Shown here: one piece after another, positions 43,675 through 53,077 of the stretch
Layout of the letters: every line of letters begins with the position of its first letter
Numbering within the stretch: position 1 is the first letter of the stretch
Assembly: GCF_011617245.1 (NCBI RefSeq)
Contig: NZ_CP050152.1
Location: 3,586,503 to 3,650,502 of the forward strand
From: Brevibacterium atlanticum
GTDB lineage: Bacteria > Actinomycetota > Actinomycetes > Actinomycetales > Brevibacteriaceae
Reading direction: 5' to 3'
Length of the DNA: 64,000 bases
Made by a program: the position numbers and the translations under genes
The notes under the pieces: generated by a model
Told to the model about the DNA's origin: nothing
Seen by the model: only the letters and a program-made list of their open reading frames with translations
Databases searched by the model: none

Positions 43675-46065
43675 TCAGGCCATGGCGAGCGCGGCTTCGG
43701 GCTTCGTCGAGCGGGCGCGGACGATCGCGAGCAGCGACATCACGACGCCGATGATCGCCCAGGCCAACAGCCCGCCGTACGCCGCACCCACACCGGAGGT
43801 GCCCGCCGCGATCGCTGCGAAGCCGTTCATCGACGGCGTCAGCGGCAGGATCGGCGCGACGAAGTCGAAGAACTGCGGCACCGCGCCGATCGTCCGCCCG
43901 GCCACGGCCAGGACGACGGCGATCACCGACAGGAATCTGCCCACTCCGCCGAACCACGCCACGAGTGCGAAGTTGAGGATCATGAATACGATCGCGGAGA
44001 CGAAGGTGAGCACCGCGATGTCGAAGCCTTGGATCGCATCGATGTCCATCACGCTCACCGCAAGGATCGAGAGCACGAGCGCCTGCAGCACACCGATGAC
44101 GACACCCGGGACCAATCCGCGCGCCCACACTGCGAACGAGGACTTCGTCGAGAGCAGGGTCGAGGCCGGGATCGGCTTGAGCACGGTGTAGGTGACGAGC
44201 CCGCCGACCCACAGCGCGAGCATGATCAGCAGCGCGATCGTCGAGCCGGCCAGCACGTTCGTCAGGCCGTCAGTGCTGGGTTCCTCGATGTTCGCCGAGG
44301 CGACCTTCGCCAGCCGATCACGTTCGGGAGCCGTGTAGGAGGGTACCTCATCGGCGCCGTCCTCGACTCCCTTGGAGAACTTGGTCACGCCCTTCGCGTA
44401 CTTGCCGGTGCCCTCGTCGAGCTCATCGAGTCCCGAGGCCAGCTCCGAGGTTCCGGTTGCGGCCTCGGAGACGCCGTCGGTGTACTTGCCGATACCGGTG
44501 CTGTACTGGTCGAGCCCGTCGCTGAGCTGTCCGGCACCGTCGGAGAGTTCGGACGAACCGTCGGCGACCTTCCCAATGCCCTGCGACAGGGCGGGCATTC
44601 CGTCGGCGAGCTGCTGGTTGCCGTCGGCGACTCCGGCAGCACCGTCGCGCAGTCCCTTCGAAGCCTCGAGCAGCTTCGGAGCGTTCTTCGAGATGTCCTT
44701 CATCCCGTCCATGAGGTCACCGAGGCCGTCCTCGAGTCCCTTGACGAACTTGCTCACTCCGTCAGAGAGCTCCCCCGCGCCGTCGGCGAGGTCATCAGCG
44801 CCGCCGAGCAGCGAGGAGCCGTTCTGCTCCTGCTCGAGTCCGTCGACGGCTTTGTTCAGACCACCCGAGGTGCCGTTGAGCAGCCCCTGCGCATAGGCCT
44901 GCTCGATACCCTGGCACACCTGGTCGGGCGTACCCTCGGGGCACATCTCGGCACGTGCCTGCTCCGCCTCGCCCGAGGTCATGATGCCGGCAGCAACGAG
45001 CGCGTCGAGGTCGGGCTTCGTCCCGGCGAGCTTGTCGGCATCGTCGGCGCCCTTCTTCAGCCCGTCCCGGTACTGATGGAGCCCGTCGGAGAGACCGGCG
45101 GCTCCGTCGGAGACTCCCTTCGCGCCCTTCTCGAGGTCCTTGCCGCCCTGGGTGATCTCATCGAGGCCACCCTGATCCGAGTCACCGGACCCGGCGAAGC
45201 CCTTGATGATCTGGTCGATCGACTTCGTGTACTCGTCGACGCCATCGGAGAGTTCGCCCGAACCGTCGGCGAGCTTCTGCGTGCTGTCGGGCAGCTTCGA
45301 AGTCTGCTTATCGAGCTTGTTCAGCCCCCCGGACATCTCCGAGGCACCCTTCGACAGGTCACCGGCTCCCTTCGACAGGTCGGTCGCACCGGACTTGAGT
45401 TCGCCGCTGTTGTCACTCAGCTGCTGCATGCCCTTCGACAGCTCGCCGGCGCCGCTGGCGGACTTGTCGGTGCCTTCTTTGAGGCCTTTCGCGCCCTTGT
45501 CGAGTTCCCCGGCGGCGTCACCGAGGTCCTTCATCTGGTCACCCATCTTGTTGAATCCGAGGTAGATGTTGTCGAGGTAGTTCTCGGTCATCTCCGTGTT
45601 GAAGGTGGTGCGGGCAACCTCGGCGACGGAGCGGGAGATCTGCGTGTCCGCGGCCGGCGCGGTACCGGAGACGTCGACGTCGATCTGCGTCTGCGTCGCC
45701 GACTTCGCATCATCGACCGAGGTCACAGCCCGAGAGAAACCTTCGGGGATCGTCAGTTTCGCCGCGTACGTGCCGTCGGAGAGTCCCTCCTCCGCGTCCT
45801 CCTCGTCCGTGATGACCCAGTGGATGTTGTTATCCTCTTCGCCCACGAGTCCGCTCGTCAGCTGCCGACCGATCGGCACGGTCTTGCCGTCGACCTTCGC
45901 ACCGTCGTCGTTGTTGACGATGGCGGCTTCGACGGTCTCAAGCCGATCCCCGCTCTTCCACGTGGCGAGGATGAAACCGGCCGCCACGATGATCGGGATG
46001 AGGACGAGGCCGAGGATGGAGAGCCAGTTGACCGGCCGCTTCGAGTTCGCACGTTCGAGTCTCAC
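43675..46065 (-). CDS. YhgE/Pip-family membrane protein
   Basis: The 796-residue protein has the YhgE/Pip architecture: one N-terminal membrane helix (about 15-36), a large extracytoplasmic region and about five C-terminal helices (from about 585). The external part is a long series of degenerate repeats of the form DGxxxLxxGxxxLxxG, predicted to form an extended helical or coiled rod. It overlaps the MMPL gene by GTGA and starts with GTG, so both are made from one transcript. Homologues include phage-infection protein Pip and ESX/T7SS-linked YueB; here a role in export or envelope assembly with the MMPL protein is inferred. Confidence 0.88.
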   Translation of the reverse strand: MRLERANSKRPVNWLSILGLVLIPIIVAAGFILATWKSGDRLETVEAAIVNNDDGAKVDGKTVPIGRQLTSGLVGEEDNNIHWVITDEEDAEEGLSDGTYAAKLTIPEGFSRAVTSVDDAKSATQTQIDVDVSGTAPAADTQISRSVAEVARTTFNTEMTENYLDNIYLGFNKMGDQMKDLGDAAGELDKGAKGLKEGTDKSASGAGELSKGMQQLSDNSGELKSGATDLSKGAGDLSKGASEMSGGLNKLDKQTSKLPDSTQKLADGSGELSDGVDEYTKSIDQIIKGFAGSGDSDQGGLDEITQGGKDLEKGAKGVSDGAAGLSDGLHQYRDGLKKGADDADKLAGTKPDLDALVAAGIMTSGEAEQARAEMCPEGTPDQVCQGIEQAYAQGLLNGTSGGLNKAVDGLEQEQNGSSLLGGADDLADGAGELSDGVSKFVKGLEDGLGDLMDGMKDISKNAPKLLEASKGLRDGAAGVADGNQQLADGMPALSQGIGKVADGSSELSDGAGQLSDGLDQYSTGIGKYTDGVSEAATGTSELASGLDELDEGTGKYAKGVTKFSKGVEDGADEVPSYTAPERDRLAKVASANIEEPSTDGLTNVLAGSTIALLIMLALWVGGLVTYTVLKPIPASTLLSTKSSFAVWARGLVPGVVIGVLQALVLSILAVSVMDIDAIQGFDIAVLTFVSAIVFMILNFALVAWFGGVGRFLSVIAVVLAVAGRTIGAVPQFFDFVAPILPLTPSMNGFAAIAAGTSGVGAAYGGLLAWAIIGVVMSLLAIVRARSTKPEAALAMA

Positions 46066-48971
46066 GACTGCACGCCTTCCATGTTGGTGCTGCCGGCGGC
46101 GATGGTCGTCTCGCCGCCGTGTCCGCTGTCAGTGTCGCCTCGCTCGTCGGGTCTGGCCTCGTCGAGGTCGAGGTGGAAATAGTTCGTTTCGGGGCTGAGG
46201 ATGCCCGTGACGTCGCCGTCGGGCAGGCCGAGGACGACGGTCGTGCCCGCGTCGACGAGTTCGGGTAGGAGCTCCCGCAGTCCGCGTGCGGATTCCGCGC
46301 CGAGGTTCTCCGCTCCGTCCACGACAAGCAGATCCGGCGCCGAGGAGGCCAAGCGTGAGGTCTCACGTGGGCTGATCGTCTGGTCGGCTCCCTCACCTGC
46401 CAGGTCGAAGTAGGGCACCTGGCGACGGACTCGTCCGGCGTGTTCGGGCAGAACATTCTCACCGATCTTCATCTCTCCGGCGCTCAGGCCCACACGGCCG
46501 GAGACGGCGAGCAGCAGGGCCCGGCGGGCAGCGCCGCTGGCGACGAGGATCTGACCGGGCAGCAGCGCGATGTCGACGCGGGCGAAACCGCGGGAGCCGG
46601 AGTACACGCCGATGCCGCGGCCGTAGACCCGGTAGTGGGAGTTCGGTTCGGGCCAGTCGCGCAGAGCCACCTCGTGAGCAAGTCCCTCGCCTTCGACGTC
46701 GAAGCGCGGCAGGATCTTATCGAGCCACTTCGGCAGCCACCAGGCTTTGTCGCCGAGCAACTGCATGATCGCCGGAACCAGCGACATGCGCACGAGGAAG
46801 GCGTCGACGAAGATGCCCGAGGCCAGGGCCAGGGCGATCGCCTTGATGATCGGCTCACCGGCGGGCACGAAGGCCGCGAAGACGGAGAACATGATGATCG
46901 CCGCCGCCGAGACGACGCGGGCCGAGGAGGCGAAGCCGGCCTTGATGGCGTCCCTGGCCGAGGAGCCGTGGACGTAGGCCTCGCGCATTCCGGAAACGAG
47001 GAAGACCTCGTAGTCCATGGCGAGACCGAAGAGGATGCCCATGACGATGATCGGCAGGAAGCTGATCACCGGACCCGTCGAATCGATGCCCAAAGGCTCG
47101 GCGAAGTACCCGTCGTGGAAGACGAGGACGACCGCGCCGAAGGAGGCGAAGACGGACAGAAGGAAGCCGCCGGTGGCCTTGAGCGGCACCGCGATCGAAC
47201 GGAAGACCATCATCAGCAGGATGATCGAAAGCCCGACGACGAAGATGCCGAAGGGCAGCAGAGCCTTGCCCAGCTGGTCGGACACGTCGATCTGGATTGC
47301 GGTGGCACCGGTGACGGCGGTGTCGAAGTCAAAGTCGTCTTCGATGTCCGTACTGAGGTCGCGCAGCCGGTCGACGGTGTCCAGCGTGGCCGGATCGTCC
47401 GAGGCCGTGGTCGGGATGATCTGGAACAGGGCGGTCGTGGCGTCCTGGTTCGGGGTGGCCATGATGACCTGATCGACGCCCTCGACGTCCTCGATGCGCT
47501 TCTCGATCTTGTCGACATCGTCGAGCGGGTCGTCGCTGGTCACGATCTCGCTGGTCATCACCAGGGGTCCGTTGAATCCGGGCCCGAAGTGCTTGTCGAT
47601 GAGGTCGTAGGCGGTCCGGGCAGGGGTGCCCTGCTCCTGATCGCCCGAATTGGGCAGGGACAACTGGAGCTGGGTGGCGGGGATCGCGAAGAGGGCGAGT
47701 CCGCCGACGATGATGACGATCGTCAGCACCGGAATCTTCGTCGCGACCTTGAGCCACCCGGCGAAGAAGCGGTCCATGATCGTCTTCGGGTAGGGCTCCC
47801 CGGCCTCGGCGCGGGCCTCGTCGGCGATTTGGGCGCGGGTGGTCAGATCGCTCACGCCCGCCTCGGTGGAGGGTTCCCTCGCCGAGGTGGCCGTGCGTGC
47901 GTTCGCCCGTTCCGTGGCCGCGGCGAAGGCCTTGCGGTAGCGTTTGGTCGGCTTTGGGGTGATCTTGGCCTTCACGAGGCCGAGCAGTGCAGGGACCAGC
48001 GTCAGGGAGATGAGCACGGCCACGGCCACCGAGCCGGAAGCGCCGATGCCCATGACGGTGAGGAAGGGAATGCCGGCCAGAGAGAGTCCGAGCAGGGCGA
48101 TCATCACGGTCATGCCGGCGAAGACGACGGCGGAACCGGCAGTGGCGACGGCGCGTCCGGCCGCCTCGACGGGGTCATGTCCTTCGGCGAGCAGGGCCCT
48201 GGCTCGGGAGACGATGAAGAGGGCATAGTCGATGCCCACCGCCAGGCCCAACATCAGCGCCAACATGATCGATGTGGAGTTGATCGTCGCGAATGCCGTA
48301 GCGCCGACGATGAGGAGGACGGAGATGCCGACGCCGATGAGCGCGGTGATCAGCGGCATGCCCGCGGCGCGGAAAGAGCCGAGGGTGAGGAGGAGGACGA
48401 TGAAGGCGATGATCACGCCGATGCCTTCGACCCAGGAGATCTCGACGCCGGTGACCTGGAAGAGTTCGCCGCCGCCGTCGACCTGCGCTCCCGGCAGGTC
48501 ATCGCGCAGCGGGTCGAGTGCCTCGATGAGGTTGTCTCCGGCGTCTTCCCCGACCTCCTGCTGGGTGCCGTCGTATTGGACGGAGATCATCGCGGCCGAC
48601 TCGTCCTTGCTGATGGCGCCCGTGATGAGGTCCGAATATGGGGAGGTCACGGCATCGACGTGCGGCAGGTCTTCGAGCCTGTCGACTTCGTCTTCGATCG
48701 CGTCCTTGTACTTCGCGTCCTCGACCGACTCGCCTTCGGCGGCGACGACGATCACCGAGGCGGAGACTCCGGCCGCCTCGGGGAAGGTGGCTTTCATCGA
48801 GTCGAGCGCATTCTGCGCCTCGGACCCCGGAAGCGTGAAGTCGTTGTCGAAGTCCTTGGCGAAGGCAGCGACCCCGGCACCGACGAGTGCGAAGATGAGC
48901 AGCCACGCAGCGATGACGCGCCACGGCGTGCGGTACGCACGGCGACCCAGGGCGTAGAGGAAAGTTGACAC
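46062..48971 (-). CDS. MMPL/RND-type transporter with fused degenerate ABC-like domain
   Basis: From the GTG at 48971 the protein has 969 residues. Two RND repeats each hold one helix, a periplasmic porter domain and five more helices; proton-relay-type Asp/Tyr pairs are seen in LGLAVGIDYALFIVSRAR and FGLAMDYEVFLVSGMREAY. After about residue 770 a soluble region of some 170 residues follows an ABC-ATPase layout (ARVDIALLPGQILVASGAA, then DLLVVDGAENLG and TTVVLGLPDGDV). The Walker A Gly-Lys-Ser/Thr is missing (ASGAARRAL) and the Walker B Asp is not followed by Glu, so ATP hydrolysis is unlikely. It is the first gene of the TetR-controlled operon with YhgE/Pip. GAGGT precedes the GTG. Confidence 0.9.
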   Translation of the reverse strand: MSTFLYALGRRAYRTPWRVIAAWLLIFALVGAGVAAFAKDFDNDFTLPGSEAQNALDSMKATFPEAAGVSASVIVVAAEGESVEDAKYKDAIEDEVDRLEDLPHVDAVTSPYSDLITGAISKDESAAMISVQYDGTQQEVGEDAGDNLIEALDPLRDDLPGAQVDGGGELFQVTGVEISWVEGIGVIIAFIVLLLTLGSFRAAGMPLITALIGVGISVLLIVGATAFATINSTSIMLALMLGLAVGIDYALFIVSRARALLAEGHDPVEAAGRAVATAGSAVVFAGMTVMIALLGLSLAGIPFLTVMGIGASGSVAVAVLISLTLVPALLGLVKAKITPKPTKRYRKAFAAATERANARTATSAREPSTEAGVSDLTTRAQIADEARAEAGEPYPKTIMDRFFAGWLKVATKIPVLTIVIIVGGLALFAIPATQLQLSLPNSGDQEQGTPARTAYDLIDKHFGPGFNGPLVMTSEIVTSDDPLDDVDKIEKRIEDVEGVDQVIMATPNQDATTALFQIIPTTASDDPATLDTVDRLRDLSTDIEDDFDFDTAVTGATAIQIDVSDQLGKALLPFGIFVVGLSIILLMMVFRSIAVPLKATGGFLLSVFASFGAVVLVFHDGYFAEPLGIDSTGPVISFLPIIVMGILFGLAMDYEVFLVSGMREAYVHGSSARDAIKAGFASSARVVSAAAIIMFSVFAAFVPAGEPIIKAIALALASGIFVDAFLVRMSLVPAIMQLLGDKAWWLPKWLDKILPRFDVEGEGLAHEVALRDWPEPNSHYRVYGRGIGVYSGSRGFARVDIALLPGQILVASGAARRALLLAVSGRVGLSAGEMKIGENVLPEHAGRVRRQVPYFDLAGEGADQTISPRETSRLASSAPDLLVVDGAENLGAESARGLRELLPELVDAGTTVVLGLPDGDVTGILSPETNYFHLDLDEARPDERGDTDSGHGGETTIAAGSTNMEGVQS

Positions 48972-48981
48972 GAAAACCTCG

Positions 48982-49012
48982 ATACAAAAGTGTATTGGAT
49001 ACAGTCCTGTAT
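48982..49012. promoter_or_regulatory. Paired TetR operators in the divergent promoter
   Basis: Two perfect palindromes, ATACA-N4-TGTAT (48982-48995) and ATACAG-N2-CTGTAT (48999-49012), have centres 17 bp apart. They lie directly upstream of the MMPL gene and 115 bases before the divergent tetR gene. A minus-strand -10-like TACACT overlaps the first one. The TetR protein encoded next door is the probable ligand. Confidence 0.7.
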
Positions 49013-49126
49013 TATGGTTGAATCTAGGTTGTCCATGCAAGTGGATCCTAGAATCCCGAAGAATTCCCAGGGGACACCCAGACTCTGCGAACAGTCCGCC
49101 GACTGTCGCCAAACTACCGCCGTGAA

Positions 49127-49792
49127 ATGACAATGAAATCAGACGAACTCAGCCCTCGCCGACAGCAGACTCGGTCCACGCTCGTGCGCGCCGGAACCAT
49201 GGTCTTCGCAGTCAAGGGCATCGCCGGTGCTTCGATCGAGGAGATCTGCGAGGCCGGCGGATTGACCCGCGGAGCCTTTTACTCGAACTTCTCCAGTCGC
49301 GACGACCTCGTGCTGGCGTCTCTCGAGATTCGCACAGCGGAGACTCTCGACAGGCTCGACGACGCCATCCAACGGTGGAGCGCGCATCTGGGATCAGGCA
49401 CCGTCACAGATGTCGAAGGCCTTCTCACCTCATTCGTCGAGGAGATCCTCGACGAGAAGAACCGGACTGTCGCCGACACGATCGCCGAACATGAAATCGA
49501 ACTCTATTGCCTGCGCGTCCCGGAGCTCTATTCCCGTTACCAGGAGTTCGACTCCTACCGGCTCGAGCGGCTCTCAGCTCTGGTGCGGACTGCACTCGAC
49601 TTCGTCGGAGCAGAACCGCGCATTCCCCTGGAGGAGCTGCTCTCGACACTGGTCTCGCTTTTCCTCCACCTCTCAGTGAAAGCCGCTGCAGGCAAAGAAC
49701 TCAACGATCCCCTCGACATCGATCCTGCGTTCATCGTCAACGTCCTCATGGCACTCCTGGTCTTTTCCCCCACGGGGCCGGAACCAGCCTGA
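49127..49792 (+). CDS. TetR-family transcriptional regulator
   Basis: The 221-residue protein has a standard TetR N-terminal helix-turn-helix (LVRAGTMVFAVKGIAGASIEEI, then AGGLTRGAFYSNFSSRDDLV) and a variable helical ligand domain. It diverges from the MMPL-YhgE operon, with paired palindromes in between, so it probably represses that operon and itself. A lipid or drug-like ligand is likely given the transporter. An in-frame ATG two codons later is an alternative start; neither has a strong ribosome site. Confidence 0.88.
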   Translation: MTMKSDELSPRRQQTRSTLVRAGTMVFAVKGIAGASIEEICEAGGLTRGAFYSNFSSRDDLVLASLEIRTAETLDRLDDAIQRWSAHLGSGTVTDVEGLLTSFVEEILDEKNRTVADTIAEHEIELYCLRVPELYSRYQEFDSYRLERLSALVRTALDFVGAEPRIPLEELLSTLVSLFLHLSVKAAAGKELNDPLDIDPAFIVNVLMALLVFSPTGPEPA

Positions 49793-49801
49793 GGCACTAA
49801 G

Positions 49802-50824
49802 GTGGAGGCCGTGAATGAACTCCAGCGCGAATACTCCGCCTTCATCAACAATATGGACGTCCGCCTCGGCGCGTTCGTCCTCGCCGATCTGCCTGAGACC
49901 TTCGAGAAGGAGGACGGGAAGACGGTGCCGTTCCCGAAGGACTTCGGCGCGAAGTCTCTGCCGATGCTCGAGCTCTTCGTGCTCTCGAAGTTCCCCGATA
50001 CGGAGACGATTCTCAAGGCCGAGAACCGACGCTTCTTCGAGGGACTCATCCGCTACCTCGGCGAGACCTATCTTCGTGCTGTCGGCGGCGTCTGGGATCA
50101 CGATGAGACGACGGGCAACGGCATGCCGTTCATCCGTCCCGACACTGCGGACGGTCCGGCCGCCGGTGAGCCGATCCCGCTCGTGGCGATCGCGCTGACC
50201 GCCGTCGACCAGCGCAGCGCCGAGGTGTTCACCGCCGTCCTCGACAAGGCCCGGGAGCAGCTCGGCGGCGACGGTTCGCCGCGACGCAAATGCACGGGCC
50301 TGTCGCTGGGCACGCTCACGGCGGAGAACTCGAGTACGGAAGAGGTCGAGTTCCTCACCCGCTTCATCGGCACCGTCGAACCGGGCATCGCCGCCTGGAC
50401 GCAGGAGCAGGCCGATCCCGCCTCGTGGGCATTCGACCGGGACAGCTTGGCCCGACTGGGCAAGCAGGTCGCGGTCCGCTACGACTCGCGCGAGGACATG
50501 ATGACCGAGGAGGAGACCCCGTTCATTGCCGGCGCGATGCGCTTCATCGGCGAGACCGTGCGGCGGATCGGCTTCGGCCAGTGGCGCTACGGCACCGACC
50601 TCGACCGTGATGATCCACGCCAGAAGCAGCCCTACATCCGCTTCGTCATCGGAGATCAGAACCTCGACCTCGTGCCGTGGCGGCTCATCCAAGCCGCGCT
50701 CGAGGACGGCGGTGCGATCGCCTCCGCGCTCGACGCCGTCATCGAAATGCGGGAGCAGGAGGCCGCCGAGGCGGCTGCGGGGTCGGCAGGCTCCGAGGGC
50801 TCGACCGACGCAGACGAGGGCTGA
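49802..50824 (+). CDS. Protein of unknown function with an internal duplication
   Basis: The 340-residue protein is not from a family I can name. Its two halves share a pattern: RRFFEGLIRYLGETYLRAVG followed by GMPFIRP in the first (about residues 78-112), and TPFIAGAMRFIGETVRRIGF followed by QPYIRFVIG in the second (about 239-281). This points to duplication of an alpha/beta unit. The C-terminal 25 residues are Ala/Glu/Gly-rich. It starts at a GTG 9 bases after tetR, with a second in-frame GTG at 49811, and is probably co-transcribed with tetR. It is soluble and acidic. No motif reveals an activity. Confidence 0.7.
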   Translation: MEAVNELQREYSAFINNMDVRLGAFVLADLPETFEKEDGKTVPFPKDFGAKSLPMLELFVLSKFPDTETILKAENRRFFEGLIRYLGETYLRAVGGVWDHDETTGNGMPFIRPDTADGPAAGEPIPLVAIALTAVDQRSAEVFTAVLDKAREQLGGDGSPRRKCTGLSLGTLTAENSSTEEVEFLTRFIGTVEPGIAAWTQEQADPASWAFDRDSLARLGKQVAVRYDSREDMMTEEETPFIAGAMRFIGETVRRIGFGQWRYGTDLDRDDPRQKQPYIRFVIGDQNLDLVPWRLIQAALEDGGAIASALDAVIEMREQEAAEAAAGSAGSEGSTDADEG

Positions 50825-50829
50825 GCCGC

Positions 50830-51978
50830 TCAGAGCTGGAAGCGGCGGTTGCCGCGCAGACCCTCGGCCGGTGACCCGGGCGCGAGGTCGATCTGTTTGC
50901 GCGCCGGGTCGATGCGCACGGTCACGAGCGTCGCCGAGCGATTGCCGTAGGTGGCGTCGGGGGCCGGGGTGCAGCACACGGGCGCTTCTCCCTGCTCGGT
51001 GGTCAGCAGCGCTGTGAGGTCGCCGATCGTCACGGGCTGCGCCGCATCGCCTGAGCGTCCGGCTTCGAAGCGAGCCACTGCCTCGGCGAGGTGCCGATAG
51101 CGCTCCTGCGACGTCGAGTCCGGGCGCAGTTCGAGTGCGCCGGCGAGCAGGTCCGGGTGGAGGAAGTGGTTCGTGTGGATGAGGAATCCGGTCTCGCGGC
51201 CGTTCCCATCGTTGCCGGCACTCGCGTGACCGGCCCGGCGTTCGCGTTTGCGGTCACCGGCGATCTCGATCTGGACGGCTGCCTCGGCGGTGATGACCGT
51301 GATGATCGACGAGGACGAGGTCGGGGCCGAGTGGATGATCTCGAGTGCCTCGTCGAGGGTGTCGGCCTCGGACAGCACCCGGTTCAGGATCGCATGCACG
51401 GGCACTCCCCCGGGGCCGTCGTCGGTGTGCTTGAGAATGTTGAGCAGGACGCCGACACCTGACTCGTTGAGGCCGATCTTGCCGAGCATTCCGAACTCGG
51501 CGATGCCGACATGGCGGCGCTGACCTGGTACAGCGCCGACGTCATTGAAGTGCCACAGGGTGGAGAAGTCGGCCGCCCAGTCCCAGTTCTGCGCGGCCAC
51601 CGAGGCGCCCGGGAAGGTGTTGCTCACGGTCGAGCATTCGGTCGGGGCGGCAGAGGCCTGGGTCATGATCTCGGTGCGCGCGATGATCTCCATGAGCTCG
51701 GCGGCCTCGATGCCCGCGCCCTCGGCCACAGCTGCGATCTCCTCGGCGGCGGTCGGCGACCAATCCTGCAACCGTTCGAGGCTCGACGTCGCAGCGGTGC
51801 GAACGGCCGCCTCGGCGATATTCAGATGGGCGAAGTACCGGCGATAGGCCGCCAGGGTGGGTGCGATCCCGGTGCGCAGCTCGGTCCCGCGTCGGCGGCC
51901 GCGGTCGATGTGGTCAGCCGCGCGGACGGCGAAGTTCACCGGCCGGACATCGGCGGCGGGGACGAATTCGGTGCTCAT
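50830..51978 (-). CDS. C45-family autoproteolytic acyltransferase/hydrolase (IAT-like)
   Basis: The 382-residue protein matches the acyl-CoA:6-aminopenicillanate acyltransferase (peptidase C45) family. The self-cleavage site is TE-CSTVSN with nucleophile Cys115, preceded by a propeptide-like helical part and followed by AAQNWDW, GMLGKIGLNESGVGVLLN and a HTNHFLHPDL block. Such Ntn-hydrolases process themselves and then act on acyl-amides. The ATG at 51978 has AGGAG upstream. It follows the MBL-fold gene after 16 bases on the same strand, so both are likely expressed together. Substrate unknown. Confidence 0.85.
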   Translation of the reverse strand: MSTEFVPAADVRPVNFAVRAADHIDRGRRRGTELRTGIAPTLAAYRRYFAHLNIAEAAVRTAATSSLERLQDWSPTAAEEIAAVAEGAGIEAAELMEIIARTEIMTQASAAPTECSTVSNTFPGASVAAQNWDWAADFSTLWHFNDVGAVPGQRRHVGIAEFGMLGKIGLNESGVGVLLNILKHTDDGPGGVPVHAILNRVLSEADTLDEALEIIHSAPTSSSSIITVITAEAAVQIEIAGDRKRERRAGHASAGNDGNGRETGFLIHTNHFLHPDLLAGALELRPDSTSQERYRHLAEAVARFEAGRSGDAAQPVTIGDLTALLTTEQGEAPVCCTPAPDATYGNRSATLVTVRIDPARKQIDLAPGSPAEGLRGNRRFQL

Positions 51979-51994
51979 TTCCGGCTCTCCTGTC

Positions 51995-53077
51995 TCATTT
52001 CTCGCCGACCAGGGATCCCACGCCGAGGTCGATGCCGAGGTAGTGCATATGCGCGGCGGTCTCGGCGAGGGCGGCGAAGAGGTTGAAGTTGTGGAGGCTG
52101 TCGAATCCGCGCGACCAGTGCAGGCCCTGGGCGATCGAGTACACACTGTGGTCGTCGGTGGCGTCCATGCGGGCGCGGATCTCGTCGAGGCGTTCGTGGT
52201 GGTGCTCGACGAGTTCGATCTTGCGGTCGTGGAGGCCGGTGAAGCGGAAGCCGTGGGCGGGCAGCACCGCAACATCCTCGTCGAGTTGGGCGAGTTTCTC
52301 AAGTGAGCGCAGATAGTCGCCGAGGCTGTGGGTGATCGCGCCGGAATCGAGGCCGATGTTCGGGGTGATCGTCGGCAGCACGTGGTCACCGGAGAACAGC
52401 AGGTCGTCCTCGACTCGGACGAAGGTCGAATGCCCGTAGGTGTGCCCGGGGGTCCACATGGCTGTGATCGTGCCGTCCTCCAGCGGCAGTTCGGTGCCGT
52501 CGTCGAGGACGTGGATCGTCTCCGGCAGTCGGCTCATCGCTTCCCGGTAGAGGCTCATCGGGTCATTCTTCTTCCCCGCCTTGGCCGAGCCGACCTGCAG
52601 GCTTTCGACTTCGACCCACCGGTCTTCGGGGACTCCGTAGGCACGGGCGATGTTGAGGTTCGGATCGACTCCGGTGCCCATGTCGACGGCGTTGGTGTAG
52701 AACCGTTGGATCGAGCGCAGGTCCTCACCGTGCATGGCGACCCACGCGCCGGGGTTCTCCGCCAGCAGTGCGGGGACCAGGCCGATGTGGTCGCGGTGGT
52801 AGTGCGTGATCGCGATCCCGTGGATGTCGGCGACTCTGAATCCCAGATCCGCCAACGCCGAGGTGAGCGCCCGGTATTGGTCCTTCCCGTCCCAACCCGG
52901 GTCGATGAGGACGACGCCGGAGCCGTCAGCAATGGCATAGCAGTATGTGTAGACGAGCGGGTTGTTGGGGATCGGGACGGGGACGGCCCAGACTTCCCCG
53001 GCGACTTTCTCGACCGGGGGCAGGACCCGGTCCTTCCATGCCGCCGACTGCTCGGCGCTGAGCGATTCGATCGCCAT
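51995..53077 (-). CDS. MBL-fold metallo-hydrolase
   Basis: The 360-residue protein has a metallo-beta-lactamase fold. The metal site is THYHRDHIG (His92, His94, Asp96, His97), with later ligands in WTPGHTYGHS and FSGDHVLP and a final His in LPAHGFRF. The extended C-terminal helical part (from about 265) resembles hydrolases acting on thioesters, lactones or cyclic substrates. GAGAG precedes the ATG. It is the first gene of a pair with the C45 acyltransferase/hydrolase, suggesting sequential hydrolysis of one amide or ester compound. Confidence 0.85.
   Translation of the reverse strand: MAIESLSAEQSAAWKDRVLPPVEKVAGEVWAVPVPIPNNPLVYTYCYAIADGSGVVLIDPGWDGKDQYRALTSALADLGFRVADIHGIAITHYHRDHIGLVPALLAENPGAWVAMHGEDLRSIQRFYTNAVDMGTGVDPNLNIARAYGVPEDRWVEVESLQVGSAKAGKKNDPMSLYREAMSRLPETIHVLDDGTELPLEDGTITAMWTPGHTYGHSTFVRVEDDLLFSGDHVLPTITPNIGLDSGAITHSLGDYLRSLEKLAQLDEDVAVLPAHGFRFTGLHDRKIELVEHHHERLDEIRARMDATDDHSVYSIAQGLHWSRGFDSLHNFNLFAALAETAAHMHYLGIDLGVGSLVGEK

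Noticed and set aside
43588..46182. 864-codon open frame on the plus strand opposite yhgE
   Set aside because: It is the antisense of the YhgE gene; its composition mirrors the DGxxxLxxG repeats and it has no family-like content or ribosome site.
46440..48968. 842-codon open frame opposite the MMPL gene
   Set aside because: Asp/His/Arg-rich antisense translation typical of high-GC shadow frames; the minus-strand MMPL gene is unambiguous.
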